Origin: Desulfobacteraceae bacterium
GTDB lineage: Bacteria > Desulfobacterota > DSM-4660 > Desulfatiglandales > Desulfatiglandaceae
Length of the DNA stretch: 64,000 nucleotides
Assembly: GCA_016844935.1 (NCBI GenBank)
Contig: JAERTK010000335.1
Location: 1-64,000 of the forward strand
Reading direction: 5' to 3'
In this document: piece after piece, positions 56,078 to 64,000 of the stretch
Position numbering within the stretch: position 1 is the first letter of the stretch
Layout: every line of letters begins with the position of its first letter
The notes under the pieces: generated by a model
Database searches by the model: none
Seen by the model: only the letters and a program-made list of their open reading frames with translations
What the model was told of the DNA's origin: nothing
Program-made: the position numbers and the translations under genes

Positions 56078-57412
56078 ATGACTGAGCAAAAAATTGGACG
56101 ACGGGATTTCATGAAGACGACGGGTGTTGCCGGCTTGGCGGCCGGTGGCATGATTCTGGGCGGCGCTACTCATGCGAGTGCTGCAAAGAAAAAGGCCATT
56201 CCCAAAACCCCCATCAAAGTGGCGGCCATCAGCTTTCTGAGCGGCCCCGCAGCCGGGCCATTTGGCATTCCCGGCAATAATTCCTACAAGATGATGGCCG
56301 ATGTTTATAACAAACAGGGCGGAATCCTGGGACGGAAAATCGATCTGATCAGTCTGGATGAGGCGGGCGGTGCCAAAGGGCAGGTGGAGCTGGCGAGGAA
56401 ATTGATCCTGGAAGACAAGGTGGACGTGATCCTGGGGTATATCTCTTCGGGCGACTGCAAGGCGGTGATTCCCATGTCCGATGAACTGGGGGGACTCATG
56501 CTGGCCTATGATTGTGGAACGCATGTGCTCATGGAGGAGAAAAAGTCTCCCTACAAAGTCCCCAAGTTTGAGCTGGGGTTTCGAACAGCAGCTCACCTGG
56601 GCCAGGACAACATCGCGCTGGCGCTGGCCATCAAGAAATATATGCCGGATGTGAAAAAAATCGCCGCCATCAACCAGGACTACGCCTGGGGTCGGGATTC
56701 ATGGCATATTTTTGAACTGGCCATCAAAAAACTTCTGCCCAATGTGGAGATTGTAAAGACCCTGTGGCCCAAGATTTTCACGAAGGATTATACGGCCCAC
56801 GTGAGCGCGCTCATGGGCTCGGGGGCCCAGATCGTCCATTCGTCCCTCTGGGGGGGAGATGCCGTAACCTTTATCAAACAGGCCATGGGCGCCGGATTCT
56901 TTAAACAGGCGAAACTGGCCATGAGCCGCGGGGAGCCATACCCCCAGGAGGTCGGCGCGGACTTTCCCGAGGGGCAGTTCCTCTGTTGTGCGGGGGCCCA
57001 TTACTTCCTTTATCCCGCCTGGGACAAATGGCCTCTCAATAAATGGTTTGTGGAAGAATTCAACAAACGCTACAAAAAATACCCCACCTACCCGTCTTAC
57101 CATGCCTTTCAGGCCATCGCATCGTACAAAACCGCGGTGGAAAAGGCGTCGAGCCTGGTGGGAGGATGGCCCAGCATTGAAGATATTGCCAAGGCCCTGG
57201 GCAACATGAGCATTGAAACCCCTTCGGGGTATCTGGTCATCAACAAAGACCACAACGCTCGCGAAGACTGCCTGGTGGGAATCTCCAAGAAGGTGAAGGG
57301 GTATCCTTTCCCGATTCTGGATCCTGACAAACTGGAAGTGTTCCCCTCATTCCAGGTGAATGCGCCGGCGGGCATCTCCACCGAGGCCTGGATCAAGGGC
57401 TGGAAGTCATAG
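56078..57412 (+). CDS. ABC transporter substrate-binding protein, Tat-exported (system 2)
   Basis: 444 residues. The N-terminus has the twin-arginine signal RRDFMK and a cut near ASAAKKK, so this receptor is probably folded before export, unlike the Sec-type protein of system 1. Binding-fold motifs: KVAAISFLSGPAAGPFGIPG, KVDVILGYISSGDCKAV and YPSYHAFQAI. It differs strongly from the system 1 receptor, indicating another ligand. Two permeases and two ATPases follow. Confidence 0.88.
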   Translation: MTEQKIGRRDFMKTTGVAGLAAGGMILGGATHASAAKKKAIPKTPIKVAAISFLSGPAAGPFGIPGNNSYKMMADVYNKQGGILGRKIDLISLDEAGGAKGQVELARKLILEDKVDVILGYISSGDCKAVIPMSDELGGLMLAYDCGTHVLMEEKKSPYKVPKFELGFRTAAHLGQDNIALALAIKKYMPDVKKIAAINQDYAWGRDSWHIFELAIKKLLPNVEIVKTLWPKIFTKDYTAHVSALMGSGAQIVHSSLWGGDAVTFIKQAMGAGFFKQAKLAMSRGEPYPQEVGADFPEGQFLCCAGAHYFLYPAWDKWPLNKWFVEEFNKRYKKYPTYPSYHAFQAIASYKTAVEKASSLVGGWPSIEDIAKALGNMSIETPSGYLVINKDHNAREDCLVGISKKVKGYPFPILDPDKLEVFPSFQVNAPAGISTEAWIKGWKS

Positions 57413-57519
57413 GTCGTAATTTTTTTTGGGGCGGCGGAGGGCTTATTCCGCCGCCAAAAGAAACTAACCCTAAGGACTCACAACATTTAACCCTAACCGC
57501 ATAAGGAGGGTCTTTGCCT

Positions 57520-58389
57520 ATGGGGCTGATATACGCCCTTAACGGACTATATTTTGCAGCCTTTCTCTTCCTGACCTCCCTGGGGTTAAACATCATCCTG
57601 GGCGTCATGGGCATTTTGAACCTGGCCCATGGGTCTTTGTATGCCGTGGGCGGCTTCATGGCTGCCTTCCTGATCGGTCTCATGGCCCAGAGCAGCCTTC
57701 CCGTCATGATGCTGGTGGCTTTCTTAGGCGCCGTGGTCGTGGCAGGGATGGTGGGCTTTGTTCTGGAGACGACCCTGATCAAGCACATGTACCAGCGCGC
57801 CCTGGAATATCAGCTCCTCATCACCTTCGGCATTCTCATGCTGATCGAGGATCTCATAAAGCTCATTTTCGGCGGCGAATCGCGATATGCTTCGGCCCCG
57901 TTTGACGCCATGGGCAGCCTCGACATTATGGGGCACACCTATTCGGTTTATTTCCTGTTCGTCATGGCCGTGGCCGTGGCGGCGGGGCTGTTCATCTGGT
58001 GGCTCATGGTCAGAACCCGCCTGGGCATCATGTTGCGTGCCATTGAGATGGATCGGGAGATGGCCCAGGCCATGGGCATTCCCATGAGGAGTTTGACCAT
58101 TCTAGCCTTTATGCTGGGTTCCGCTTTTGCGGGCCTTGCCGGAGCCCTGGTGGTCCCCACCACACCCGCGGTGCTGGGGATGGGAATGGATCCGTTGATC
58201 ATGGCGTTCATCGTGGTGGTCATCGGCGGTTTGGGAAGTCTGAGGGGTGCTTTTCTGGGGGCCCTCATCGTGGGGCTCACGCGGTCTTTCACCATTGCCT
58301 ATTTTGCGGAACTTGAAATGCCGCTGCTTTTCTTGATAGCCGTGGTGATTCTCGTCATCCGGCCCGAAGGTCTGTTTGGTCAGAAATAG
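57520..58389 (+). CDS. livH: ABC transporter permease, LivH type (system 2)
   Basis: 289 residues. ATG 57520 follows AAGGAGGG. Helices with LGVMGILNLAHGSLYAVGGFMAAF, LLITFGILMLIEDL and the coupling loop RAIEMDREMAQAMGI. Membrane subunit of the second importer. Confidence 0.9.
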   Translation: MGLIYALNGLYFAAFLFLTSLGLNIILGVMGILNLAHGSLYAVGGFMAAFLIGLMAQSSLPVMMLVAFLGAVVVAGMVGFVLETTLIKHMYQRALEYQLLITFGILMLIEDLIKLIFGGESRYASAPFDAMGSLDIMGHTYSVYFLFVMAVAVAAGLFIWWLMVRTRLGIMLRAIEMDREMAQAMGIPMRSLTILAFMLGSAFAGLAGALVVPTTPAVLGMGMDPLIMAFIVVVIGGLGSLRGAFLGALIVGLTRSFTIAYFAELEMPLLFLIAVVILVIRPEGLFGQK

Positions 58390-58401
58390 AAGGGGAAATT
58401 G

Positions 58402-59382
58402 ATGAAAAAATATATACTGAACACCCGTGCCGCGTGTTATGCGGCCACATTGATTGTCCTTCTTGCCCTGCCGCAATTCATAACCCCTTATCATGTGACC
58501 CTCATGGAAACAGGGCTGTCGCTTGCCATCATGGCGCTGGGGGTGAACCTGCTATTGCGTTATACGGGGGTTCTTTCATTCGGACACGGGGCCTATTTTG
58601 CGGCAGGCGCCTATGCAGTGGGCCTCCTCTACATGTACCTGCCCGATCATTTCACATTTGAAAACGCCATACTGGCGGCGCTTCTGGTTTCAGCAGCCAT
58701 ATCGGCTCTTTTCGGTCTTGTTTGCGTTCGTCATACCAAGGTTTTTTTCTCCATCCTGACCCTGGCGCTCTCCATGCTGCTTTTTGCAGTGCTTGAAAAA
58801 GCCTACCACTACACGGGCGGTTCAGATGGTATACGCATTCCCATCCCGCTCTTTTTCGGCCATGAATTCGAAGGAATGCGACGCTTCCAGTTCCTTTGCG
58901 GCCCCTATTATTACATCGTTGTGGGAATCTTCGCCACCGCGAGCCTTGTCATGCTGGCCATTGTGAACTCCCCGTTCGGAAAAACCCTTCAAGCCACCCG
59001 GGACAATGAGCTTCGCGCTGAAATGATCGGCGTTCGGGTGAAACGATACCGCCTGTATGCGTTTATTATTTCAGGAACCTTCTCAGGGCTTTCGGGGGGC
59101 ATCTGGAGTTTTGTCAACGGCCACATCACACCTGAAATCTGTAATTGGGTTTTTTCAGGGGAAGTGGTGTACATGGTTCTCTTGGGCGGCTTCATGATCT
59201 TTGAAGGCCCCATCGTGGGCGCAGTTGCCTTTACGTATCTAAGGCTCTACGCTGTCGCCACAACACAATACTGGATGCTGATTATCGGCGCCACATTGAT
59301 TTTTCTCGTGCTGGCCCTGCCCGGTGGCATTACCGGGGGAATTCAGAGCCTGTTCAACCGCTTGAAACCGAAGGGGGCCTAG
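58402..59382 (+). CDS. livM: ABC transporter permease, LivM type (system 2)
   Basis: 326 residues from ATG 58402 (GAAGGGGAAAT upstream). LivM motifs: MALGVNLLLRYTGVLSFGHGAYFA, VRHTKVFFSILTLALSMLLF and the coupling helix QATRDNELRAEMIGV. It completes the membrane part of system 2. Confidence 0.9.
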   Translation: MKKYILNTRAACYAATLIVLLALPQFITPYHVTLMETGLSLAIMALGVNLLLRYTGVLSFGHGAYFAAGAYAVGLLYMYLPDHFTFENAILAALLVSAAISALFGLVCVRHTKVFFSILTLALSMLLFAVLEKAYHYTGGSDGIRIPIPLFFGHEFEGMRRFQFLCGPYYYIVVGIFATASLVMLAIVNSPFGKTLQATRDNELRAEMIGVRVKRYRLYAFIISGTFSGLSGGIWSFVNGHITPEICNWVFSGEVVYMVLLGGFMIFEGPIVGAVAFTYLRLYAVATTQYWMLIIGATLIFLVLALPGGITGGIQSLFNRLKPKGA

Positions 59383-59392
59383 GGAGACATTC

Positions 59393-60136
59393 ATGTTGCA
59401 GGTTCAGAACGTACAGAAATCTTTCGGACAGTTTATGGTCATCAGCGACGTCAGTTTTTCCGTTACTAAAAATGAGGTGGTCGCCCTGTTGGGGCCCAAC
59501 GGCGCCGGGAAGACCACCATGGTCAACCTGATCAGCGGGCATCTTAGACCCGATTCAGGAAAAATTCTTCTGGATGATAGAGATATCACCACCGCGCCGG
59601 CCCATGTTCGCATCGCCTTAGGCATTGCCAGAAACTTCCAGATTACCCAGCTCTTTGAGGAGCTGAGTGTTTTGGACAATGTGCGCAACTGCATTTTTTC
59701 AAAAGAGGGCAGGTCCGGGCGCTTCTTTAAACCCGCCGGCGCCTACAGAGGAGAGAAATCAGGTGCCATGAGTGTTTTGGAGACCTTTAACCTGGCACAG
59801 TTTGCTTCGGACCCTGCTTCAGCTTTGAGTGAGGGCGACAAGAAGATTCTGGATACCGCCATGGCCTTTGCACTGAACGCCAAATTCCTGCTTCTGGACG
59901 AACCCACCAGCGGTGTTGCCACATCCGATAAATTCAAGGTGATGGACACGATTATTTCGGCCATTCAGAAGCAGGGAACCGCTACCCTCATCATCGAACA
60001 TGACATGGATATTGTGGAGGAATATACGGACCGGGTGATGGTATTGGCCGAGGGCCGAATCCTGGCCGACGGTGCCTCGTCAGAGGTTATGGAGAACAAA
60101 GAGGTAAAAGAGACGCTTTTCGGGGTGAGCGATTGA
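59393..60136 (+). CDS. livG: ABC transporter ATP-binding protein, LivG type (system 2)
   Basis: 247 residues. Walker A GPNGAGKTT, Q-loop GIARNFQITQLF, signature LSEGDKKILDTAMAF (variant), Walker B FLLLDEPTSGV and H-loop IEHDMDIV. Overlaps livF of this system by 4 nt. Confidence 0.9.
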   Translation: MLQVQNVQKSFGQFMVISDVSFSVTKNEVVALLGPNGAGKTTMVNLISGHLRPDSGKILLDDRDITTAPAHVRIALGIARNFQITQLFEELSVLDNVRNCIFSKEGRSGRFFKPAGAYRGEKSGAMSVLETFNLAQFASDPASALSEGDKKILDTAMAFALNAKFLLLDEPTSGVATSDKFKVMDTIISAIQKQGTATLIIEHDMDIVEEYTDRVMVLAEGRILADGASSEVMENKEVKETLFGVSD

Positions 60137-60846
60137 CCATGCTGCTATCCATTAAAGATTTAGATTTCTTCGTCCGCAAGTCTCACATCCTGCGTTCCGT
60201 ATCGCTGGAGGTGAATGAAAAGGAAATTGTAGGGCTGCTGGGCCGAAACGGCGCAGGAAAAAGTTCCATTATCAAGTGCATTCTGGGACTTTACACCCCC
60301 GAATCGGGAAGCATTCTTTTAAAAAAAGAGGACATCACAAGCTGGACCACTCGAAGGCGGGTTCTTTCGGGTCTTGCCTATGCACCCGAAGACGCACGGG
60401 TTTTCCCGGATTTGAGTGTAAAGGAAAATGTAAAGCTCTCCACCTGGATCATTGAAAAACGGCAGGATGGGGAAACATTCGATCTGGAGCTGGGGTTCGA
60501 AATTTTCCCCAAACTGAAAGGACTCTGGGAACGAAAGGGGGGCAACCTGTCAGGTGGGGAAAAGAAGATGGTGTCCGTTACCCGCGCGCTGGCCCTGAAA
60601 CCGGACCTGCTGCTTTTAGATGAGTCTTTCGAAGGACTCTCGCCACTGGTGGTGCGGCATTTCTCCAACGCCATGGGTCGAATTCGAGATATGGGCATTT
60701 CCATTCTTCTAGCCGAGTCCAATCTGGCCAACACGGCCCGGGTGGCAAACCGGGCTTATGTAATTGAGCGGGGGGAAGCTATATTTCAGGGAACACCAGA
60801 AGAAATCGAAAAAGAAGAAAGCCTGAGCCTCATTCTGGGGCGTTGA
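60133..60846 (+). CDS. livF: ABC transporter ATP-binding protein, LivF type (system 2)
   Basis: 237 residues. Walker A GRNGAGKSS, LAYAPEDARVFPDLSVKENV, signature LSGGEKKMVSVTRAL, Walker B LLLLDESFEGLSP. The last importer gene; the alcohol dehydrogenase follows after 31 nt. Confidence 0.9.
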   Translation: MTMLLSIKDLDFFVRKSHILRSVSLEVNEKEIVGLLGRNGAGKSSIIKCILGLYTPESGSILLKKEDITSWTTRRRVLSGLAYAPEDARVFPDLSVKENVKLSTWIIEKRQDGETFDLELGFEIFPKLKGLWERKGGNLSGGEKKMVSVTRALALKPDLLLLDESFEGLSPLVVRHFSNAMGRIRDMGISILLAESNLANTARVANRAYVIERGEAIFQGTPEEIEKEESLSLILGR

Positions 60847-60877
60847 ACCAAATATTATCAAAAAGGAGAGGTTGGTT

Positions 60878-62038
60878 ATGTTGGATAACATCAGTATTTT
60901 TCGAACAACGCCCAGGATCGTCATGGGGCCGGGCGCCATAAACGGCCTGGGCCAGGAAGTGCGGGATTTGAAGGCAACCCGGGCCCTCATCGTTACCGAT
61001 CCGGGGATCCTTGATGCGGGAATCCTTTCGCCTGTTGAGGTGTCCCTTAAGGAAGCACGCGTCAAATATATGGTTTTCAGCCAAGTGTCCCCCGATCCCC
61101 GGCATCAGACCGTCGAAGACTGTCTCGGGGCGGTGAAGGATTTCAGACCAACATGTGTCATCGGGCTGGGGGGCGGCAGCCCCCTCGACATTGCCAAAAC
61201 CGTGGCGGTGATGCTCAAGAATTCCGGGGACATTATCGATTATTGCGGCATCGATCTGGTGCCCAAACCGGGCGTGCCCACCATCATGGTTCCCACCACG
61301 GCCGGAACCGGCAGTGAGGTAACCCCCATTGCCATCCTGTCGGACGAAGATGACAAACTCAAAAAAGGTGTGGTGAGTCCCCACCTGTTTCCCAAAGTTG
61401 CTCTGCTGGATCCTCTGCTGACCCTGGGGCTTCCGGGCCCGGTCACCGCGGCAACGGGCATGGATGCCCTCATCCACGCCATAGAGGCCTTTACCAGCGT
61501 CAATGCCAATGATATGACCGACATGTTCGCCACAAGAGCCATCGAGTTAATCGCCGACAATTTGCGCACCGCTTATGCCCACGGAGGGAATATCGATGCC
61601 CGGTCGGCCATGCTGGAAGCAAGCCTGCTGGCGGGGATCGCCTTTGCCAATGCGGGTGTCACCGCCGTACATGCCTTTGCCTATCCCATCGGGGCCGAAT
61701 TTCATATTCCCCACGGTGTGGCCAACACCCTCATGCTGGCCGAGGTGATGCGATTCAATCTGGTGGGGAACTTGGCGAAATTCGCGGATATTGCAGCGAT
61801 GATGGGTGAACCGGTCGACGGGCTCTCCGATCGGCAGGCAGCAGAAGCGGCCGTAGATGCCGTGATGCTCCTGGCGCAAGATCTGCAAGTCCCCTCCACC
61901 CTCAGTGAATTCGGGATAACCGAAAACCACATTGACGATCTGGCCGAAGGGGTTATGAAGGTAACGCGGCTCCTGGCCAATAATCCAAGGGCAATGTCGC
62001 ACAAGGACGCGGCGGATATCTATCGCCGGGTTCTTTAA
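60878..62038 (+). CDS. Iron-containing (group III) alcohol dehydrogenase
   Basis: 386 residues. Oxidises an alcohol to an aldehyde, or the reverse, with NAD(P). GGGSPLDIAKTV is the nucleotide-binding loop and TTAGTGSEVTPIA the hinge. Metal ligands lie in the Asp/His of DALIHAIEAF and the histidines of TAVHAFAYPIGAEFHIPHG. ATG 60878 has AAAGGAGAG upstream. With AOR it could convert an alcohol to an acid. Confidence 0.9.
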   Translation: MLDNISIFRTTPRIVMGPGAINGLGQEVRDLKATRALIVTDPGILDAGILSPVEVSLKEARVKYMVFSQVSPDPRHQTVEDCLGAVKDFRPTCVIGLGGGSPLDIAKTVAVMLKNSGDIIDYCGIDLVPKPGVPTIMVPTTAGTGSEVTPIAILSDEDDKLKKGVVSPHLFPKVALLDPLLTLGLPGPVTAATGMDALIHAIEAFTSVNANDMTDMFATRAIELIADNLRTAYAHGGNIDARSAMLEASLLAGIAFANAGVTAVHAFAYPIGAEFHIPHGVANTLMLAEVMRFNLVGNLAKFADIAAMMGEPVDGLSDRQAAEAAVDAVMLLAQDLQVPSTLSEFGITENHIDDLAEGVMKVTRLLANNPRAMSHKDAADIYRRVL

Positions 62039-62073
62039 AATGGACCATCTGCTGATGATTTGAGGGGGATACA

Positions 62074-63756
62074 GTGGAATCCGTTTATGAAAAAAGGCCG
62101 TGGTTGAAAAATTATCCCGATCGGGTCCCCCATGATCTCGATCTCGTATCCGAAACAGCTCTCGGGGACTTCAAGAAGAGCGCCGCTCTGAGCCCTGATG
62201 CGCCAGCCATATGCTATTTTCATCATGAGATTTCCTTCAGACAACTTGACCGGTTTTCGGATCAACTGGCGGCAGCTTTTGAGCATCTGGGGCTGGAAAA
62301 AGGGGACCGGATTATCCTGGATCTTCAGAATGTTCCCCAGTTCCCCATTGCCACCTATGCGGCATGGAAAACGGGAGCCATCGTGGTGCCCGTGAACCCC
62401 ATGTACAAGGAAAAGGAGTTGGCCTATTTCTGCCGGGATTCCGGCGCCAAACTTTTTTTGGTCCTCGATGAAGTGGTCGCCAACCTGGACCTTTCCTTTC
62501 TAGATGGCACATCGGTTGAAAAAGTCATCACCACTTCGCCCCTCGATTTTCTGCCACCCGGCGCCGACCTTCCGGTCCTTTTGAAAAGGGCACAGAAGCT
62601 TACCCTGACGGGAACCCTGGATATGCTTGAAATGATCGACGTCTTTCAAGACAAATCCCCGGATGACCCTGGGATTGCCCCCGAAGATGTGGCCTATCTG
62701 ACCTATACCTCCGGGACCACCGGTCCCCCCAAAGGCGCCATGAACACCCATGGCAACATCGCATTCAATACCCGCGTGTACCAGGCCATGCAGCAGATCG
62801 ATTCCCATGATGTGGTTCTGGGCGTGGCCCCGCTGTTTCATGTGACGGGAGAGGTAGCCCACCTGGCCATCGCAGCGCTTTCGGGGATACCGCTGGTGCT
62901 CTATTACCGCTTTGACCCGGGCGAAACCCTGCGCCTTATTGAACAATGGAAGGTGACAGTAACAGTGGCCTCCATCACCGTATACATTGCGCTGTTGAAT
63001 CATCCGGACATCAAAAGGAGGGATCTTAAAAGTTTTACAAAAGCCTACAGCGGCGGTGCCCCGGTCTCGGAAGCGACCGTAATGGAATTTGAGGACGCAA
63101 CGGGGCTGTATCTCTACAATGTCTACGGCATGACGGAAACCAATTCCCCCTCACATATCGTCCCCTGGGGAACCAAAGCCCCCGTAGACCCGGAAAGCGG
63201 TGCCCTCTCGGTGGGGGTTCCGGTTCCCGGCTGTGTCATGAAAATAATGGACCTGGAAGAAGGGTCCCGGGAGCTCCTCCCTGGTGAAGTGGGTGAAATT
63301 GTGGATTCCGGACCCATCGTAACGCCCGGGTACTGGCGGAAGCCGGAAGAGACAAGGCACGCCATCCGTGATGGCTGGCTCTACACGGGCGACGTGGGGA
63401 AGATGGATGAGGACGGCTGGTTCTACCTGGTGGATCGCAAAAAAGACATGATCGTCGCCTCGGGCTACAAGGTCTGGCCCCGGGATGTGGAAGATGTGAT
63501 CTACCAGCATCATGCCGTAAAAGAGACCGCGGTTGTGGGGGAACCCGATCCCTACCGGGGGGAGACGGTGAAGGCCTTCGTTGCCCTGAAAGAAGGTATG
63601 ACAACCTCCGTGACCCCCGAAGAAATCATTTCGTTTTGCAAGGTCCGCATGGCCGCATACAAATATCCCAGGAAAGTGGAATTTGTTGCTGAAATCCCGA
63701 AAACGTTGACTGGCAAGTTTCTTCGCCGGGAACTGAGAGAAAAAAGCCCATCTTAA
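62074..63756 (+). CDS. AMP-dependent acyl-CoA synthetase (ligase)
   Basis: 560 residues from GTG 62074 (GAGGGGGAT upstream). It forms acyl-CoA from a carboxylic acid, ATP and CoA through an acyl-adenylate. YTSGTTGPPKGAM (about 210-222) is the P-loop-like motif, YGMTETNSP the A5 region, DGWLYTGDVGKMDEDGW the A7/A8 hinge and the catalytic Lys near the end in KTLTGKFLRREL. It resembles long-chain or aryl-CoA ligases; chain specificity is not readable. It probably activates the acid made by AOR. Confidence 0.9.
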   Translation: MESVYEKRPWLKNYPDRVPHDLDLVSETALGDFKKSAALSPDAPAICYFHHEISFRQLDRFSDQLAAAFEHLGLEKGDRIILDLQNVPQFPIATYAAWKTGAIVVPVNPMYKEKELAYFCRDSGAKLFLVLDEVVANLDLSFLDGTSVEKVITTSPLDFLPPGADLPVLLKRAQKLTLTGTLDMLEMIDVFQDKSPDDPGIAPEDVAYLTYTSGTTGPPKGAMNTHGNIAFNTRVYQAMQQIDSHDVVLGVAPLFHVTGEVAHLAIAALSGIPLVLYYRFDPGETLRLIEQWKVTVTVASITVYIALLNHPDIKRRDLKSFTKAYSGGAPVSEATVMEFEDATGLYLYNVYGMTETNSPSHIVPWGTKAPVDPESGALSVGVPVPGCVMKIMDLEEGSRELLPGEVGEIVDSGPIVTPGYWRKPEETRHAIRDGWLYTGDVGKMDEDGWFYLVDRKKDMIVASGYKVWPRDVEDVIYQHHAVKETAVVGEPDPYRGETVKAFVALKEGMTTSVTPEEIISFCKVRMAAYKYPRKVEFVAEIPKTLTGKFLRRELREKSPS

Positions 63757-63762
63757 GACCAG

Positions 63763-63897
63763 TTGAGGCGCCATCATGAAACGCAAAAACGGGGCGTGTT
63801 CGCCCCAGGCCAGCGGGTGATGATTTTCAGCGAAGGTGAATTGGGCAAGAAGATCAAGCTTGCCAAGACATGGCTGGGGATCATCCGGGTTGCTTAA
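63763..63897 (+). CDS. Unrecognised short ORF
   Basis: 44 residues from a TTG, reading VFAPGQRVMIFSEGELGKKIKLAKTW in two parts and ending IIRVA before TAA. It follows the ligase gene after a few bases. The composition looks protein-like, but no family or ribosome site is recognised. The remaining bases to 64000 hold nothing that I recognise. Confidence 0.25.
   Translation: MRRHHETQKRGVFAPGQRVMIFSEGELGKKIKLAKTWLGIIRVA
63791..63806. repeat. Strong GC hairpin after the CoA-ligase gene
   Basis: GGGGCG and CGCCCC with a TGTT loop. There is no T-run behind it, so it is at best a partial or Rho-assisted terminator; it also lies inside the short ORF above. Confidence 0.35.
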
Positions 63898-64000
63898 AGC
63901 CACAAGGACAATGTCTTCATTCCGATTTTCGCTTGCCTAATACACCATTCTGAACTATATTCAGCCAATAATGAATCGTTTCCCGTTCGAAACAATGGAT

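Overview
The window looks like a chromosomal segment of an anaerobic Desulfobacterota (former Deltaproteobacteria) bacterium, probably related to Desulfobacteraceae or Desulfosarcina. The grounds are a tungsten-type aldehyde:ferredoxin oxidoreductase, duplicated Liv-type ABC importers under a sigma-54 activator, a DUF1786 protein, a SynChlorMet radical-SAM cassette remnant, and a tmRNA tag reading ADDYAYALAA. This assignment rests on gene content only. A 16S or marker search would be needed to name a genus.

Layout. 0-3.5 kb holds secreted, low-complexity or repeat proteins: DUF1566, a fibronectin-III-like repeat protein, and two paralogous small secreted proteins, one broken and one with an S74-type chaperone tail. 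A MITE-like element follows at 3.5 kb. 3.8-9 kb is a three-gene operon of a CHASE2 adenylate/guanylate cyclase, a DUF4384 exported protein and a secreted caspase-PEGA-FGE fusion. 9.2-11 kb is an integration scar: a truncated IS21-type istA and the N-terminus of a P4-type integrase abutting the 3' end of ssrA (tmRNA). 11.1-20.3 kb (minus strand) is a housekeeping block: ffh, rpsP, khpA, rimM, trmD, a SPOUT methyltransferase, rplS, rnhB, yraN, rsmI, ptsH, ptsI, smpB, ssrA. A 161-bp MITE-like element sits inside it, upstream of rplS. 20.6-25.7 kb (plus strand) carries a nucleoside phosphorylase, a DUF1786 protein, ligA, an acylphosphatase and a lipoprotein.

25.7-31 kb is accessory DNA: a decayed SynChlorMet cassette (scmC truncated by a HepT fragment, and scmE), an XRE antitoxin-like gene, an AbiEii-type nucleotidyltransferase pair, and an internally deleted insertion sequence. 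murA follows. Between murA (ending 32312) and comEC (starting 37011) lies about 4.7 kb of gene fragments plus a BrnT/BrnA toxin-antitoxin pair. The murA-comEC junction is present in two diverged copies flanking this segment. tamA and tamB follow; the tamB N-terminus contains an in-frame inverted repeat.

46.4-63.8 kb is a catabolic region. A sigma-54 PAS-AAA-Fis activator is followed by tandem dyads and a -24/-12 promoter. Then come aldehyde:ferredoxin oxidoreductase, two complete branched-chain-type ABC importers, an alpha/beta hydrolase, an iron alcohol dehydrogenase and an acyl-CoA ligase. Together these could import an organic acid, ester or alcohol and convert alcohol to aldehyde, acid and acyl-CoA. 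The substrate cannot be told from the sequence.
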